A stretch of DNA of 64,000 nucleotides from Hypericibacter terrae (GTDB taxonomy: Bacteria; Pseudomonadota; Alphaproteobacteria; Dongiales; Dongiaceae), in assembly GCF_008728855.1 (NCBI RefSeq), contig NZ_CP042906.1, forward strand, positions 5,113,001 through 5,177,000. The letters are read 5' to 3'. Below, one piece after another: positions 8,089 to 17,599 of the stretch (position 1 is its first letter; every line of letters begins with the position of its first letter). Under the pieces are notes generated by a model. That model was not told the DNA's origin, ran no database searches, and saw only the letters and a list, made by a program, of their open reading frames with translations. A program made the translations under genes and the position numbers.

Positions 8089-9525
8089 ATGACCCGCGTC
8101 CGGCCTTCCTCGCCCATGACCACGCCGCTGATCGTCGCTTGCGCGCTGTTCATGGAGAACCTCGATTCGACGGTGGTGTCGACGGCGCTCCCCACCATCG
8201 CGAAGGCCTTCAACGAGAACCCGGTCCATCTCAATCTCGCAATCACCTCCTATCTGCTGAGCCTCGCGGTCTTCATCCCGATCAGTGGCTGGGTCGCCGA
8301 CCGCTATGGCGCGCGCCATGTCTTCCGCATCGCCATCGTCGTCTTCACCCTGGCCTCGATTCTCTGCGGCCTCAGCAATTCATTGGCCGAGTTCGTCGCC
8401 GCGCGCATGCTGCAGGGCATGGGCGGCGCCATGATGGTCCCGGTCGGAAGGCTCGTGGTGCTGCGCGCCGTCAGCAAGACGCAGCTCGTCAGCGCCATGG
8501 CCTATCTGACCGTGCCGGCGCTGATCGGCCCGGTGATCGGGCCGCCGCTCGGCGGCTTCATCGTCACCTATTTCTCCTGGCGCTGGATCTTCTGGCTGAA
8601 CCTCCCGATCGGCGTGCTCGGCATCGTGCTGGCTACACTCTTCATCGCCGACGCGCGAGAGCCGAAGACGCCGCCCCTGGACCTGAGAGGGTTCATCCTC
8701 AGCGGCATCGGCCTGTCGGGGCTGGTCTTCGCCTTCGAGACCATGGGCCGCGGCATCCTGCCGAACTGGATCGTCGGCGTGCTGCTGGTCGCGGGCCTCG
8801 TCACCATCACGCTCTATGTGCGCCACGCCCATCGCGTGGCCCATCCCGTCATCGACCTGAAGCTGCTGCGCATCCAGACCTTCCGGACCAACATCTGGGG
8901 CGGCACGCTGTTCCGCATCGGCATCGGCGCCCTGCCCTTCCTGATGCCGCTGCTGCTGCAGTTGGGATTCGGGCTGTCGGCGCTCAATTCGGGCCTGCTG
9001 ACCTTCGCCGCCGCCGCCGGCGCGCTGTTCATGAAGCTGACCGCGGCCCCGATCCTGCGCCGTTTCGGCTTCAAGCGCACGATGATCGCCAACGCCATCA
9101 TCAGCGCCATCTTCCTCGCCAGCTACTCCTTCTTCCAGCTGGGCACGCCCGGTTGGGTGATCCTGGTGCTGCTCCTGGCCGGCGGCTTCTTCCGTTCGCT
9201 GCAGTTCACCGCGCTCAACACCATCGCCTATGCCGACATGCCGCCGGAGAAGATGAGTCTCGCCACCAGCTTCGCCAGCATGGCGCAGCAGCTCTCCGTG
9301 AGCCTCGGCGTTGGCGTCGGCGCCCTGGCCCTCCATATCTCGGTCTCGATGCATGGGAGCCAGCTGAACGTCGGCGACTTCACCTTCGCCTTCTATGTGG
9401 TGGCGATCTTCTCCGCGGCCTCGGCCTTCACCTTCATCGCCCTGCCCGCCAATGCCGGCGACGAGGTCAGCGGCCATGGCCGCGTGCCGGTCCCCAAGCC
9501 GGCGCTGGCGCCCAAGGATTCCTGA
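8089..9525 (+). CDS. DHA2-family (EmrB/QacA) MFS drug exporter
   Basis: The 478-residue protein has about 14 hydrophobic segments. Helix 1 carries MENLDSTVVSTALPTIA, the DHA2 equivalent of LDxTIVNVALP; motif A is GWVADRYGARHVF, and motif C is GPVIGPPLGGFIVTYFSWRW. DHA2 proteins export drugs, dyes or other hydrophobic compounds with proton antiport. An upstream start at 8014 would add an Arg-rich tail; the ATG at 8089 fits the family better, though its ribosome-binding site is weak. It is followed after 120 bp by matB, but nothing shows a link with malonate transport. Confidence 0.88.
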   Translation: MTRVRPSSPMTTPLIVACALFMENLDSTVVSTALPTIAKAFNENPVHLNLAITSYLLSLAVFIPISGWVADRYGARHVFRIAIVVFTLASILCGLSNSLAEFVAARMLQGMGGAMMVPVGRLVVLRAVSKTQLVSAMAYLTVPALIGPVIGPPLGGFIVTYFSWRWIFWLNLPIGVLGIVLATLFIADAREPKTPPLDLRGFILSGIGLSGLVFAFETMGRGILPNWIVGVLLVAGLVTITLYVRHAHRVAHPVIDLKLLRIQTFRTNIWGGTLFRIGIGALPFLMPLLLQLGFGLSALNSGLLTFAAAAGALFMKLTAAPILRRFGFKRTMIANAIISAIFLASYSFFQLGTPGWVILVLLLAGGFFRSLQFTALNTIAYADMPPEKMSLATSFASMAQQLSVSLGVGVGALALHISVSMHGSQLNVGDFTFAFYVVAIFSAASAFTFIALPANAGDEVSGHGRVPVPKPALAPKDS

Positions 9526-9645
9526 GCCATATCAACAGGAAACCGGTGCAGGCCTTGTGTCCGGGGGCCCTCCCATCGACAATCGCTCGAGACCGGCGCC
9601 GGCTTCCGGCCGGACCTGACGTCAACGAACAAAAAGATTCGCACC

Positions 9646-11181
9646 ATGTCGGCCAATCGCAATCTCTTCGCCATCCTGGCGCGCAACTTCCCGAGGGATC
9701 CGGGAGCGCCGCTGCTGGAATCCGCCGACGGGTCCATCCGCAGCTATGCCGAGATCCTGGACCTGAGCGCCCGCATCGGCCGTGCGCTCCGCGCCGCCGG
9801 CGCCACGCCCGGCGAGCGGGTCATGGTCCAGGTGGAGAAGACGCCCGAAGCCCTGGCGCTCTATCTCGCGGCCCTGCGCATCGGCGCGATCTATCTGCCG
9901 CTCAACACCGGCTATCGCCGCGACGAGGTCGAGTATTTCCTGGCCGATGCCGCGCCCAAGGTCGTGGTGGTGACGCCGGGCTCGCCGCTGGCCGACGAAT
10001 CGCTGATGAAGGATCACGGCGCGCGGATGCTCACCCTCGACGCCGAGGGCCGCGGCAGCCTGATGGACGCGGCCTCGCGCCAGCCGGCCGAGCTCGAGGA
10101 TTTCGTCTGCGACGACGATACGATCGCGGCGATCCTCTACACCAGCGGCACCACCGGCAAGCCCAAGGGCGCCATGCTGAGCCACGGCAATCTCTCCTCG
10201 AACGCCGCAGCCTTGCATGAGATCTGGCGCTTCGATCCGCGCGACCGGCTGCTGCATGCGCTGCCGATCTTCCATACCCACGGGCTCTTCGTCGCGCTCA
10301 ACACCACGCTGATGAACGGCACCAGCATGATCTTCCTGCCGCGCTTCGACGCGGCCGAGATCGTCCGCCTGCTGCCGCGCGCCACCGTGATGATGGGCGT
10401 GCCCACCTTCTATACGCGCCTTCTCGCCACGCCCGAATTCACCCGCGACTGCTGCCGCCAGATCCGGCTCTTCATCTCAGGCTCGGCGCCGCTGACGGTC
10501 GAGACCTTCAACGCCTTCAAGGAGCGGACCGGCCACACCATCCTCGAGCGTTACGGGATGACCGAAGCCAACATGGTCTCCTCCAATCCCTACCTGCGCG
10601 ATCGCGTGGCGGGGAGCGTCGGGTTCCCGCTGCCGGGCGTGAGCCTGCGCATCGCCGACGACCAGGGTCGTGCGTTGAAACCGGGCGAGGTCGGCGGCAT
10701 CGAGGTCAAGGGTCCCAACATCTTCCATGGCTATTGGCGCAATCCGGAGAAGACCAAGTCCGAGTTCCGCGCCGACGGCTTCTTCATCACCGGCGATGTC
10801 GGCCGCATCGACGAGCGCGGCTATGTCCATATCGTCGGCCGCTCCAAGGACCTGATCATCTCCGGCGGCTTCAATGTCTATCCCAAGGAAGTGGAAACGG
10901 TGATCGACGCGCTGCCCGGCGTCGCCGAATCGGCCGTGATCGGCGTGCCTCATGCGGACTTCGGCGAGGCCGTGGTGGCGGTGGTGGTGGCCAGACCCCA
11001 GGCGGCGCTGGCCGAGCGCCAGATCGCGGAGGCGACGCGCGAGCATCTGGCGACCTACAAGGCACCCAAGGCCGTGTTCCTGGTCAAGGAGCTGCCGCGC
11101 AACACCATGGGCAAGGTGGAGAAGGCCAAGCTGCGCGAGACCTACAAGGCGACCTTCGCGCAAGCAGCGGCGGTGCGGTGA
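9646..11181 (+). CDS. matB: Malonyl-CoA synthetase
   Basis: This 511-residue adenylate-forming (ANL) enzyme activates malonate with ATP and CoA to malonyl-CoA. The ATP-binding loop YTSGTTGKPKGAM starts near residue 165. Further motifs are PIFHTHGLF, the A5 motif ERYGMTEANM, the hinge GRSKDLIISGGFNVYPKEVE, and the C-terminal catalytic Lys region LPRNTMGKVEKAKL. These match MatB better than general acyl-CoA ligases. matA follows after 119 bp on the same strand. The start has no strong ribosome-binding site, but the N-terminus NLFAILARNF is conserved in the family. Confidence 0.93.
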   Translation: MSANRNLFAILARNFPRDPGAPLLESADGSIRSYAEILDLSARIGRALRAAGATPGERVMVQVEKTPEALALYLAALRIGAIYLPLNTGYRRDEVEYFLADAAPKVVVVTPGSPLADESLMKDHGARMLTLDAEGRGSLMDAASRQPAELEDFVCDDDTIAAILYTSGTTGKPKGAMLSHGNLSSNAAALHEIWRFDPRDRLLHALPIFHTHGLFVALNTTLMNGTSMIFLPRFDAAEIVRLLPRATVMMGVPTFYTRLLATPEFTRDCCRQIRLFISGSAPLTVETFNAFKERTGHTILERYGMTEANMVSSNPYLRDRVAGSVGFPLPGVSLRIADDQGRALKPGEVGGIEVKGPNIFHGYWRNPEKTKSEFRADGFFITGDVGRIDERGYVHIVGRSKDLIISGGFNVYPKEVETVIDALPGVAESAVIGVPHADFGEAVVAVVVARPQAALAERQIAEATREHLATYKAPKAVFLVKELPRNTMGKVEKAKLRETYKATFAQAAAVR

Positions 11182-11300
11182 CGCTGCCATCAATTTGCCC
11201 CGAAACCGGGGTAAGAATCCGATCGCGCACCTTTAGAGTGGCGCGGGAATCGGCCTTGCCGGCGGGCCCCTGGAGAGGCCGGCATAACGGAGCGATCATC

Positions 11301-12674
11301 ATGACGGCGCCCCTGATCGGCGGCATTCTCGACCAGATCATCGAAGCGGGCCGGCGGTTGCTGTCGCAGCAGAGCAGCCCGGCCGCTCCGGGTGCCGGGC
11401 TCGACGCGCTCTGCGCCCGGGTGCTGGCGCAACGCGGCGAAGCGACGGCGCTGGCGGCCGCCAGCGAGCTCGCGGCGCGGCTCGAGCGCCTGACGCCGGC
11501 CGAGGAGACGAAGTTCTTCCGGACCCTGGCGACGCGCTTCGGCGCCGACCGGGAGAAGATCCTGGCCGCTGCCGAGGCCTATCGCCGGGAGGACAGCCCC
11601 GCCCATCTGCACCAGCTGGGCGAGGCGGTCGAAGCGCCGCGCCAGGAGTTGCTGCGCCGACTCAACATGGCGCCGGGCGGCACGCGGGCCATCGTCAGTC
11701 TGCGCGAGCGCCTGCTCGGGCGCCTGGCCGAGGATCCGGCCTTGCGCGCGGTCGATGCCGATTTCCAGCATCTGCTGGGCTCCTGGTTCAACCGCGGCTT
11801 CCTCTATCTCGAGCGGATCGACTGGAACTCGCCGGCCTCGCTCTTGGAGAAGATCAAGCGCTACGAATCCGTGCATGAGATCGCCAACTGGTCCGACCTG
11901 CGCCGGCGCCTGGCGCCCGACCGCCGCTGCTTCGCCTTCTTCCATCCGGCGCTGAAGGACGAGCCGCTCATCTTCATCGAGGTGGCGCTCGGCCGCGAGC
12001 TGGCTTCCTCGATCCAGCCGATCATCGATCCCGACGCCTCGGCGCTCGATCCGGCGACCGCGACCCACGCGATCTTCTTCTCGATCAACAATTCGCTGAA
12101 CGGGCTGCGCGGCATCTCCTTCGGCAATTTCCTGATCAAGCAGGTGGTGGTCGAGCTGCAGCGCGAGCTGCCGCAGCTCAAGACCTTCGCCACGCTCTCG
12201 CCGATCCCCTCCCTCCGCGGCTGGCTGGGGCCGGCGCTGGCCGACGCGGCCGGACTCGATCTCGATCCCGCCGAGCGACAGGCCTTGTCGGCGCTGCAGC
12301 AGAAGCCTTCGGTCGATGCGACCGACCTGGCCCCCTTGCGCGACTCCCTGACCGGCCTCTGCGCCCGCTATCTGGGCGGCGTCCTCGGCGGGCCGCGGCC
12401 CGCCGATCCCGTCGCCCGCTTCCATCTCGGCAACGGCGCGCGGCTGGAGCGGATCAACTGGCTGGGCGATGTCTCGCCCAAGGGCCTGCAGCAATCCTTC
12501 GGCATGCTGGTGAATTACTACTACGATCTCGATAATCTGGAGCTCAATCACGAGGCCTTCGCCGAGGCGGGCAAGGTGGCGCTGTCCAAGGAGCTCGCGC
12601 GCCTCATCGCCGCCAAGCCGCGACCGAAGGCACGACCCAACGACAGAACGCCCGCGATCGTGACGGGAAGCTGA
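11301..12674 (+). CDS. matA: Malonyl-CoA decarboxylase
   Basis: The 457-residue protein converts malonyl-CoA to acetyl-CoA and CO2. The helical N-terminal domain (about residues 1-150) is followed by the GNAT-like catalytic domain, with FFHPALKDEPLIFIEVAL, IFFSINNSLNGLRGISFGNFLIK, FATLSPIP (Ser/His region), and the C-terminal FHLGNGARLERINWLGD and SFGMLVNYYYDL. The ATG at 11301 follows ACGGAGCG. With matB it forms a malonate-to-acetyl-CoA route. The gap from matB holds an imperfect stem-loop at about 11219-11253. No matC transporter or GntR-type regulator is adjacent. Confidence 0.95.
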   Translation: MTAPLIGGILDQIIEAGRRLLSQQSSPAAPGAGLDALCARVLAQRGEATALAAASELAARLERLTPAEETKFFRTLATRFGADREKILAAAEAYRREDSPAHLHQLGEAVEAPRQELLRRLNMAPGGTRAIVSLRERLLGRLAEDPALRAVDADFQHLLGSWFNRGFLYLERIDWNSPASLLEKIKRYESVHEIANWSDLRRRLAPDRRCFAFFHPALKDEPLIFIEVALGRELASSIQPIIDPDASALDPATATHAIFFSINNSLNGLRGISFGNFLIKQVVVELQRELPQLKTFATLSPIPSLRGWLGPALADAAGLDLDPAERQALSALQQKPSVDATDLAPLRDSLTGLCARYLGGVLGGPRPADPVARFHLGNGARLERINWLGDVSPKGLQQSFGMLVNYYYDLDNLELNHEAFAEAGKVALSKELARLIAAKPRPKARPNDRTPAIVTGS

Positions 12675-12738
12675 CACCGAAGAAGCGATACCGGGCCCGA
12701 AAGCCGGGCCGCGAACCGACCGGGGGGACCGACGTCAC

Positions 12739-14184
12739 ATGAAAAGCAGAGTTGAACTCGTGCGGCTGAGCGCCTGCGCGGCCGTGGACCTTCTCAAGGA
12801 CGGCGAGATCTCGCCGCTCGATCTGGTCGAGGCCTCGCTGGCGCGGATCGCCGCCGTCAATCCCGCCGTCAACGCCATGGTGACGCTGGCGCCGGAGCGC
12901 GCGCGCGAACAGGCCAAGCGCATGATGGCGCAGAAATCGAAACCGAGCGACGAGCGCGGCTGGCTCGCCGGCCTGCCCTTCGCGGTCAAGGATCTCAACG
13001 ACCTCGCCGGCGTGCGCACCACCTATGGCTCGCCGATCTTCGCCGACAATGTGCCGAAGCGTTCCGACATCATGGTGGAGCGGCTCGAAGCCAATGGCGG
13101 CATCCCCATCGGCATGAGCAACACGCCCGAGTTCGGCGCCGGCGCCAACAGCTTCAACGAGGTGTTCGGCGAGACGCTCAATCCCTGGAACACCAGCCTC
13201 AATGCCGGCGGCTCCTCGGGCGGATCGGCGGTCGCGCTCGCGACCGGCCAGGTCTGGCTCGCGACCGGCTCGGATCTCGGCGGCTCGCTGCGCACGCCGG
13301 CGAGCTTCTGCTCGGTGGTGGGCCTGCGGCCGAGCCCCGGCCGCGTGGCGGCGGGCCCCGGCGAGGTTCGTTTCGACACGCTCTCGGTCAACGGACCGAT
13401 GGGACGCAATGTCGAGGACACGGCCCTGATGCTCGACGCCATGGCCGGCTGGCATATCGAAGATCCGCTATCGCTGGAGGCGCCCGCGGTGGGCTTCCGC
13501 GAAACCGCGCGCCAGCACCGCGTGCCGAAGCGCGTCGCCTTCTCGACCGATCTCGGCATCACGCCGGTGGCGCCCGAGACCCGCGCCATCTGCAAGGCGG
13601 CGGCCGAGCGCTTCGCCGCGATGGGCGCCGTCGTCGAGGAAGCCTGCCCGGATTTCCACGGCGTGGCGCAGGCCTTCCAGACGCTGCGCGCGGTCGATTA
13701 TGCCGCAACCATGAAGCCGCTCTATGACCGCCACCGCGACAAACTCAAGCCCGACGTGATCTGGAACATCGAGCGCGGCATGAAGCTGACAATCGAGGAG
13801 ATCGGCAAGGCGCTGCTGCGCCGCGGCCGGCTCTATGGGCAAATCGCGGAGTTCTTCCAGACCTACGACATCCTGATCGCGCCCGCGGCCTGCACCCCGC
13901 CGCTCGACGTCAAGATCCGCTGGGTGCGCGAGGTGGACGGGCAGAGCTTCGACAATTATGTCGAGTGGCTGAAGATCGCGAGCGTCGTCACCATGACCTC
14001 CTGCCCCTCGATCGCCGTGCCGGCCGGATTCACCGCCGACGGCAGGCCGGTGGGCGTACAGATCGTGGGGCGCCCGCGCGGCGAGGCGGCGCTGCTCTCC
14101 GCCGCGGCGGCCTTCGAGGAAGCGACGGGTTTGGCGAAGCTCATGCCGATCGATCCGAGGCCGGGGCCCGCCTACCAGCACTGA
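12739..14184 (+). CDS. Amidase, amidase-signature family
   Basis: The 481-residue protein shows the Ser-cisSer-Lys triad of the family: K84 in FAVKDLNDLAG, the cis-Ser S159 in GGSSGGSAVALA, and the nucleophile S183 in GSDLGGSLRTPAS; the 75- and 24-residue spacings agree with known members. Such enzymes hydrolyse amides, often with broad specificity. It lies 64 bp after matA and 97 bp before the amino-acid ABC ATPase on the same strand. It may belong with either neighbour; a role in nitrogen release from an imported amide is inference. Confidence 0.9.
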   Translation: MKSRVELVRLSACAAVDLLKDGEISPLDLVEASLARIAAVNPAVNAMVTLAPERAREQAKRMMAQKSKPSDERGWLAGLPFAVKDLNDLAGVRTTYGSPIFADNVPKRSDIMVERLEANGGIPIGMSNTPEFGAGANSFNEVFGETLNPWNTSLNAGGSSGGSAVALATGQVWLATGSDLGGSLRTPASFCSVVGLRPSPGRVAAGPGEVRFDTLSVNGPMGRNVEDTALMLDAMAGWHIEDPLSLEAPAVGFRETARQHRVPKRVAFSTDLGITPVAPETRAICKAAAERFAAMGAVVEEACPDFHGVAQAFQTLRAVDYAATMKPLYDRHRDKLKPDVIWNIERGMKLTIEEIGKALLRRGRLYGQIAEFFQTYDILIAPAACTPPLDVKIRWVREVDGQSFDNYVEWLKIASVVTMTSCPSIAVPAGFTADGRPVGVQIVGRPRGEAALLSAAAAFEEATGLAKLMPIDPRPGPAYQH

Positions 14185-14203
14185 TCCCGCCGCAAGCTCA
14201 GTT

Positions 14204-14260
14204 CGAGAGATCGCCATCCATGGCAGCCGAGGGGCGCCGCAGGATGGAATCGCCCTCTCG
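14204..14260. other. Imperfect hairpin between amidase and ABC ATPase genes
   Basis: CGAGAG (14204-14209) and CCATCC (14214-14219) pair with GGATGG (14242-14247) and CTCTCG (14255-14260). The structure has two 6-bp stems separated by an internal loop and lies just before the ribosome-binding site of the next gene. It has no T-run, so it is more likely a 3' stabiliser or attenuator than a classical terminator. Confidence 0.3.
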
Positions 14261-14281
14261 TGGAATCTGCTGGAGTCGACC

Positions 14282-15061
14282 TTGACCGACGCCTTCCATT
14301 CTCCCGCCATCGAACTGCGCGGCCTCCGGCTGGCCTTCAGCGCGAACCCGATCCTGTCGGGCATCGACCTGTCGGTCGCAGCCGGAGAGCGCCTCGCTTT
14401 GATCGGCCCTTCGGGGTCGGGGAAATCGACGCTGCTGCGCTGCGTCAACGGGCTCGAGCGGCCCGACGAGGGCGAAGTGTTTATCTTCGGGGAGCCACTG
14501 GCGCGTCAGGGGCGGTCGCGGGTCCAGGCCCGGCGGCGCATGGGTATGATCTTCCAGCATTTCAATCTCTACTCGATGAAGACGGTGCTGGAGAATGTGA
14601 CCCTGGCGCCGATTGCGGTCGGCGGGCTGAAGAAGACGGAGGCCGAGCGGATCGCGCGCACCTGTCTCGGCCGCGTCGACGTGTCGACGCTAGCCGACAA
14701 ATATCCTTTCCAGATTTCCGGTGGCCAGCAGCAGCGTGTCGCCATCGCCCGGGCGCTCGCCATGCAGCCCGAAATCCTCCTGCTCGACGAACCGACCTCG
14801 GCGCTGGACCCGGAGCTGGTGCAGAGCATGCTCGAATTGATCCAATCGCTGGCCGGCGACGGCATGACGATCCTCTGCGTGACGCATGAGATCAATTTCG
14901 CGCGCCGGCTGGCCGACCGGATTCTGTTCATGGCCGAAGGCCGGATCCTGGAGTCCGGAAGGCCGGACGAGCTGCTCGACCGGCCTCGCTCCGAACGGCT
15001 CAAATCCTTCCTCGCGACCCTGGGCTCGTCTCGCGCTCAGGCGGAGGCAATCACAGGATAG
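14282..15061 (+). CDS. Amino-acid-type ABC transporter ATP-binding protein
   Basis: This 259-residue ATPase belongs to the GlnQ/HisP subfamily. It has Walker A GPSGSGKST (near residue 42), the Q-loop segment GMIFQHFNL, the signature ISGGQQQRVAIARAL, Walker B LLLDEPTSALDPE and the switch His in VTHE. The start is TTG with TGGAG upstream. Its partner permeases and binding protein lie on the opposite strand and converge on it: the last 11 bases overlap the 3' end of the permease gene at 15051. Separating the ATPase from its operon this way is unusual. Confidence 0.92.
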   Translation: MTDAFHSPAIELRGLRLAFSANPILSGIDLSVAAGERLALIGPSGSGKSTLLRCVNGLERPDEGEVFIFGEPLARQGRSRVQARRRMGMIFQHFNLYSMKTVLENVTLAPIAVGGLKKTEAERIARTCLGRVDVSTLADKYPFQISGGQQQRVAIARALAMQPEILLLDEPTSALDPELVQSMLELIQSLAGDGMTILCVTHEINFARRLADRILFMAEGRILESGRPDELLDRPRSERLKSFLATLGSSRAQAEAITG

Positions 15062-15794
15062 GTCTCGGCTGCGGTCCGGGCCGGCGCAGGTGCGAGGGTG
15101 CGCGTGGCCGCAACCTGAGCTCGGGCGAAAGCCGGCGCTCGGCCATGCCGACCAGCCGCGTCAACCCGAAGATGAGCAGAAGATAGATGATTCCGGCCGA
15201 GATCAGCGGCGTGAAGGGATCGTAAGTGTTGAAGTAAACCGAGTTGGCCGAGGCCATCAGGTCGATGATCGTGACCATGCTGGCGGCCGAGGTGCCCTTG
15301 AGCACGAACACCACCTCATTGCCATAGGCCCTGAGGGCAATGCGTGCCGCATGCGGCATGACGATCGAGCGGAACAAGCGAAGCCGGCCAAGGCCGGCGA
15401 CCTCGCCCGCCTCGATCTCGCCGCGCGGCACGGCCCGCAAGGCGCCGGCCAGGATCTCGGCGACATAGCCGGCGGAGTTGAGCGACAGCGCCAGCACCGC
15501 ACAGACGTAAGGCTCGCTCAGTAAAATCCAGAGCGGCGAATGCCGCAGGAAATCGAACTGCGGCAGGCCGTAGTAAATGAGATAGAGCAGCACCAGCAGC
15601 GGCGCGCCGCGAAAGACGAAGATGAAGCCATAGCCGAACCAGCGGACCAGGGCGAAGCGACCATTGCGGGCGAGCGCCACGGGCAGCGCGATCAGGCCGC
15701 CGCCGACGAGCGACAGGACGAAAAGCTTCAGGGTCTCGAGAGTGCCCTGCGCCAGCAACGGCAGGCCGGCCAAGAAGGTTTCGAGGGAGAACAT
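15051..15794 (-). CDS. Amino-acid ABC transporter permease (HisM type)
   Basis: The 247-residue polar-amino-acid permease has several hydrophobic helices. FRGAPLLVLLYLIYYGLP and the EAA-loop (EIEAGEVAGLGRLRLFRSIVMPHAAR), which docks the ATPase, are characteristic. It overlaps the preceding permease by one base (TGATG), so the two are translated together. With the other permease it forms the membrane channel of an uptake system served by the binding protein at 16639 and the ATPase at 14282. Confidence 0.92.
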   Translation of the reverse strand: MFSLETFLAGLPLLAQGTLETLKLFVLSLVGGGLIALPVALARNGRFALVRWFGYGFIFVFRGAPLLVLLYLIYYGLPQFDFLRHSPLWILLSEPYVCAVLALSLNSAGYVAEILAGALRAVPRGEIEAGEVAGLGRLRLFRSIVMPHAARIALRAYGNEVVFVLKGTSAASMVTIIDLMASANSVYFNTYDPFTPLISAGIIYLLLIFGLTRLVGMAERRLSPELRLRPRAPSHLRRPGPQPRPIL

Positions 15795-16510
15795 CAGGTC
15801 CCTCGCGCCGCGGCCAGATGCCGGAACAGCCGGCGGTCGATCGCGTATTGGACTGCCATGGTCGCGGCTGAGAGCAGGAGATAGGCGACCAGCACGGCGA
15901 GGTAGAAGGTGAAGAACTGCTTCGTATTCTCACCGGCGGTCCCGGCCGCCCGCACCAGGTCCTCGAGCCCAATCGCAGAGACGAAGGGCGTGTTCTTGAC
16001 CACCACCATCCACATATTGCAGAGGCCAGGAAAGGCGTACCGGACCGCGATCGGCAGCGTCACCAGACGGAACACATTCCAGCGGCTCATGCCCAGAGAG
16101 CGCGCCGCTTCAACCGCGCCTCGCGGCACGGCGAGAATGGCCCCCTTGAAGACCTCGCTGGTATAGGCACCCTGGATCAACCCCAGGGCCGCCATGCCCG
16201 CCCAGAAGGCGCTGACCTCGACATAACCCTCGATACCCAGGAGCGAGAGCAGACCGCCCAGCGCGAAGGAGCCGCCGAAATAGAAAAGGAAGATCACCAG
16301 CAGCTCGGGCACGCTGCGCAGCACAACGCCGTAGGCGCCCAGGAGCCATCGGACCAGGCGCCCGCCATAGAGCTCGCCCATGGCGCAGAGGAGGCCGAAC
16401 AAGGAACCAAAGATGAAAGAAACCGCGGCAAGCTTGAGCGTGAGGACGGCGCCGAGCAGCAGCTCGTCGCCCCAGCCGGGCCCATAGGCGAACAGTGACG
16501 ACAGATCCAT
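15794..16510 (-). CDS. Amino-acid ABC transporter permease (HisQ type)
   Basis: This 238-residue permease has LRSVPELLVIFLFYFGGSFALGG and the EAA loop (AVEAARSLGMSRWNVFRLVTLPIAVRYAFP). An in-frame TTG at 16519 is an alternative start, but the ATG at 16510 fits with MDLSSLFAYGPGWGDELLLGA. It is the second gene of the binding-protein/permease/permease unit and lies 128 bp after the binding-protein stop, with a strong hairpin in that gap. Confidence 0.92.
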   Translation of the reverse strand: MDLSSLFAYGPGWGDELLLGAVLTLKLAAVSFIFGSLFGLLCAMGELYGGRLVRWLLGAYGVVLRSVPELLVIFLFYFGGSFALGGLLSLLGIEGYVEVSAFWAGMAALGLIQGAYTSEVFKGAILAVPRGAVEAARSLGMSRWNVFRLVTLPIAVRYAFPGLCNMWMVVVKNTPFVSAIGLEDLVRAAGTAGENTKQFFTFYLAVLVAYLLLSAATMAVQYAIDRRLFRHLAAARGT

Positions 16511-16591
16511 CGGCCCCAATCTTACAATCGCGGCTGGCGCGAGGTCGGGCTTCGCAACCCTCGGGATCCGGTCGACCGGCCCGTTGATCGA

Positions 16592-16629
16592 GCGGGCGGC
16601 CGATCCCCAATCGGGACCGGCACGCCCGC
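16592..16629 (-). other. Strong hairpin between binding-protein and permease genes
   Basis: The arm GCGGGCGGCCGATCCC (16592-16607) pairs with 16613-16629 around a 5-base loop, with one bulge and one mismatch. It starts 9-10 nt after the stop codon of the binding-protein gene. No T-run follows on the minus strand. Such hairpins commonly protect the mRNA of the binding protein and keep its level above that of the permeases. Confidence 0.55.
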
Positions 16630-16638
16630 CCCGGCAGC

Positions 16639-17433
16639 TTACCAGTTCTGATCGGCGCGAACGCTCATGCTGCCGAAATATTTCTGCGAGATTTTGTCGA
16701 ACGTGCCGTCCTGGTAGAGCGAACGGATCGCATCGTCAATCTTCTCGCGCAAGGCGCCGTCACTCTTTCGGAACACGGCGCCGGCACCGACGCCGAAGAT
16801 CGCCTTGTCCTTGATTTCGGGGCCCACGAACTCGAATGCCTGGCCCTCGGGCGTCTTCAGGAATTCGGCGCCGGCCAGCTGCTCGTTGAAGGCCATGTCG
16901 ATGCGGCCAGTGACGAGATCGGCATTGATCTGATCGATCTTGTCGTAGCCGCGGATCTCGACCACGCCGTCATACTTCGCCTTCAGGTATTTCTCCTGCG
17001 TGGCGCCGGCATAGACACCGACCTTCTTACCCTGAAGGCCTGCATTCGAGATCTCGATGCTCGAACTCTTATGCGCGATGAAGCGATAGGGCGTGTCGTA
17101 GTAAGGCAGCGAGAAATCCACCGCCTTCTTGCGCTCCTCCGTAATCGACATCGAGGAGAAGATCATGTTGTATTTGCCGGCCAGCAGCCCGGCGATCAGT
17201 CCGTCGAAATCCTGCTTCACCCATTCGCATTGCAGCTTCGCCCGCTCGCAGACGGCATTCCCCAGATCGATCTCGAATCCGGTGATAGTCCCATCCGCCT
17301 CGGTCTTGCTGAAGGGCGGGAAGGATGCCTCCGTCGCCACCTTGATCGTCTCCGCGGCCACATGGCCTGGTGCGACAATGACCGCCGCCAGTACCGTTGC
17401 CAGCGCAACGCCCATCAATCCTCGAACCGCCAT
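16639..17433 (-). CDS. Periplasmic amino-acid-binding protein (SBP_bac_3)
   Basis: The 264-residue precursor has a signal peptide (residues about 1-27, VALATVLAAVIVAPGHVAA-E) and a mature domain starting ETIKVATEASFPPFS, typical of the lysine/arginine/glutamine-type family. The ligand-site features GTITGFEIDLGNAV and SSMSITEERKKAVDFSLPYY are present; the Asp in the FEIDL segment usually binds the alpha-amino group, so an amino-acid-like ligand is likely. It is the first transporter gene and lies 166 bp after the deacylase, which may therefore be part of the same unit. Confidence 0.92.
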   Translation of the reverse strand: MAVRGLMGVALATVLAAVIVAPGHVAAETIKVATEASFPPFSKTEADGTITGFEIDLGNAVCERAKLQCEWVKQDFDGLIAGLLAGKYNMIFSSMSITEERKKAVDFSLPYYDTPYRFIAHKSSSIEISNAGLQGKKVGVYAGATQEKYLKAKYDGVVEIRGYDKIDQINADLVTGRIDMAFNEQLAGAEFLKTPEGQAFEFVGPEIKDKAIFGVGAGAVFRKSDGALREKIDDAIRSLYQDGTFDKISQKYFGSMSVRADQNW

Positions 17434-17599
17434 GTTCGCCTCCTGTTCCGATGTGGCGAGCGCTTGTTCGATGGCGCCGCCGCTTGTTTCCTTCGCCTGC
17501 CATGGAACCGTGATACCGCGCGCCGTTGCATTGCCATGTGTCTAAATCCAGTTCGCGGTTCCGCAAACCGAAAGACGAAATCGGATCGCCCTGAACCGG

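Noticed and set aside
6448-8319. A 623-codon minus-strand frame opposite the MFS gene
   Set aside because: It is highly charged and low-complexity (rich in Asp, His, Arg and Gln), typical of the antisense of a hydrophobic transporter gene.
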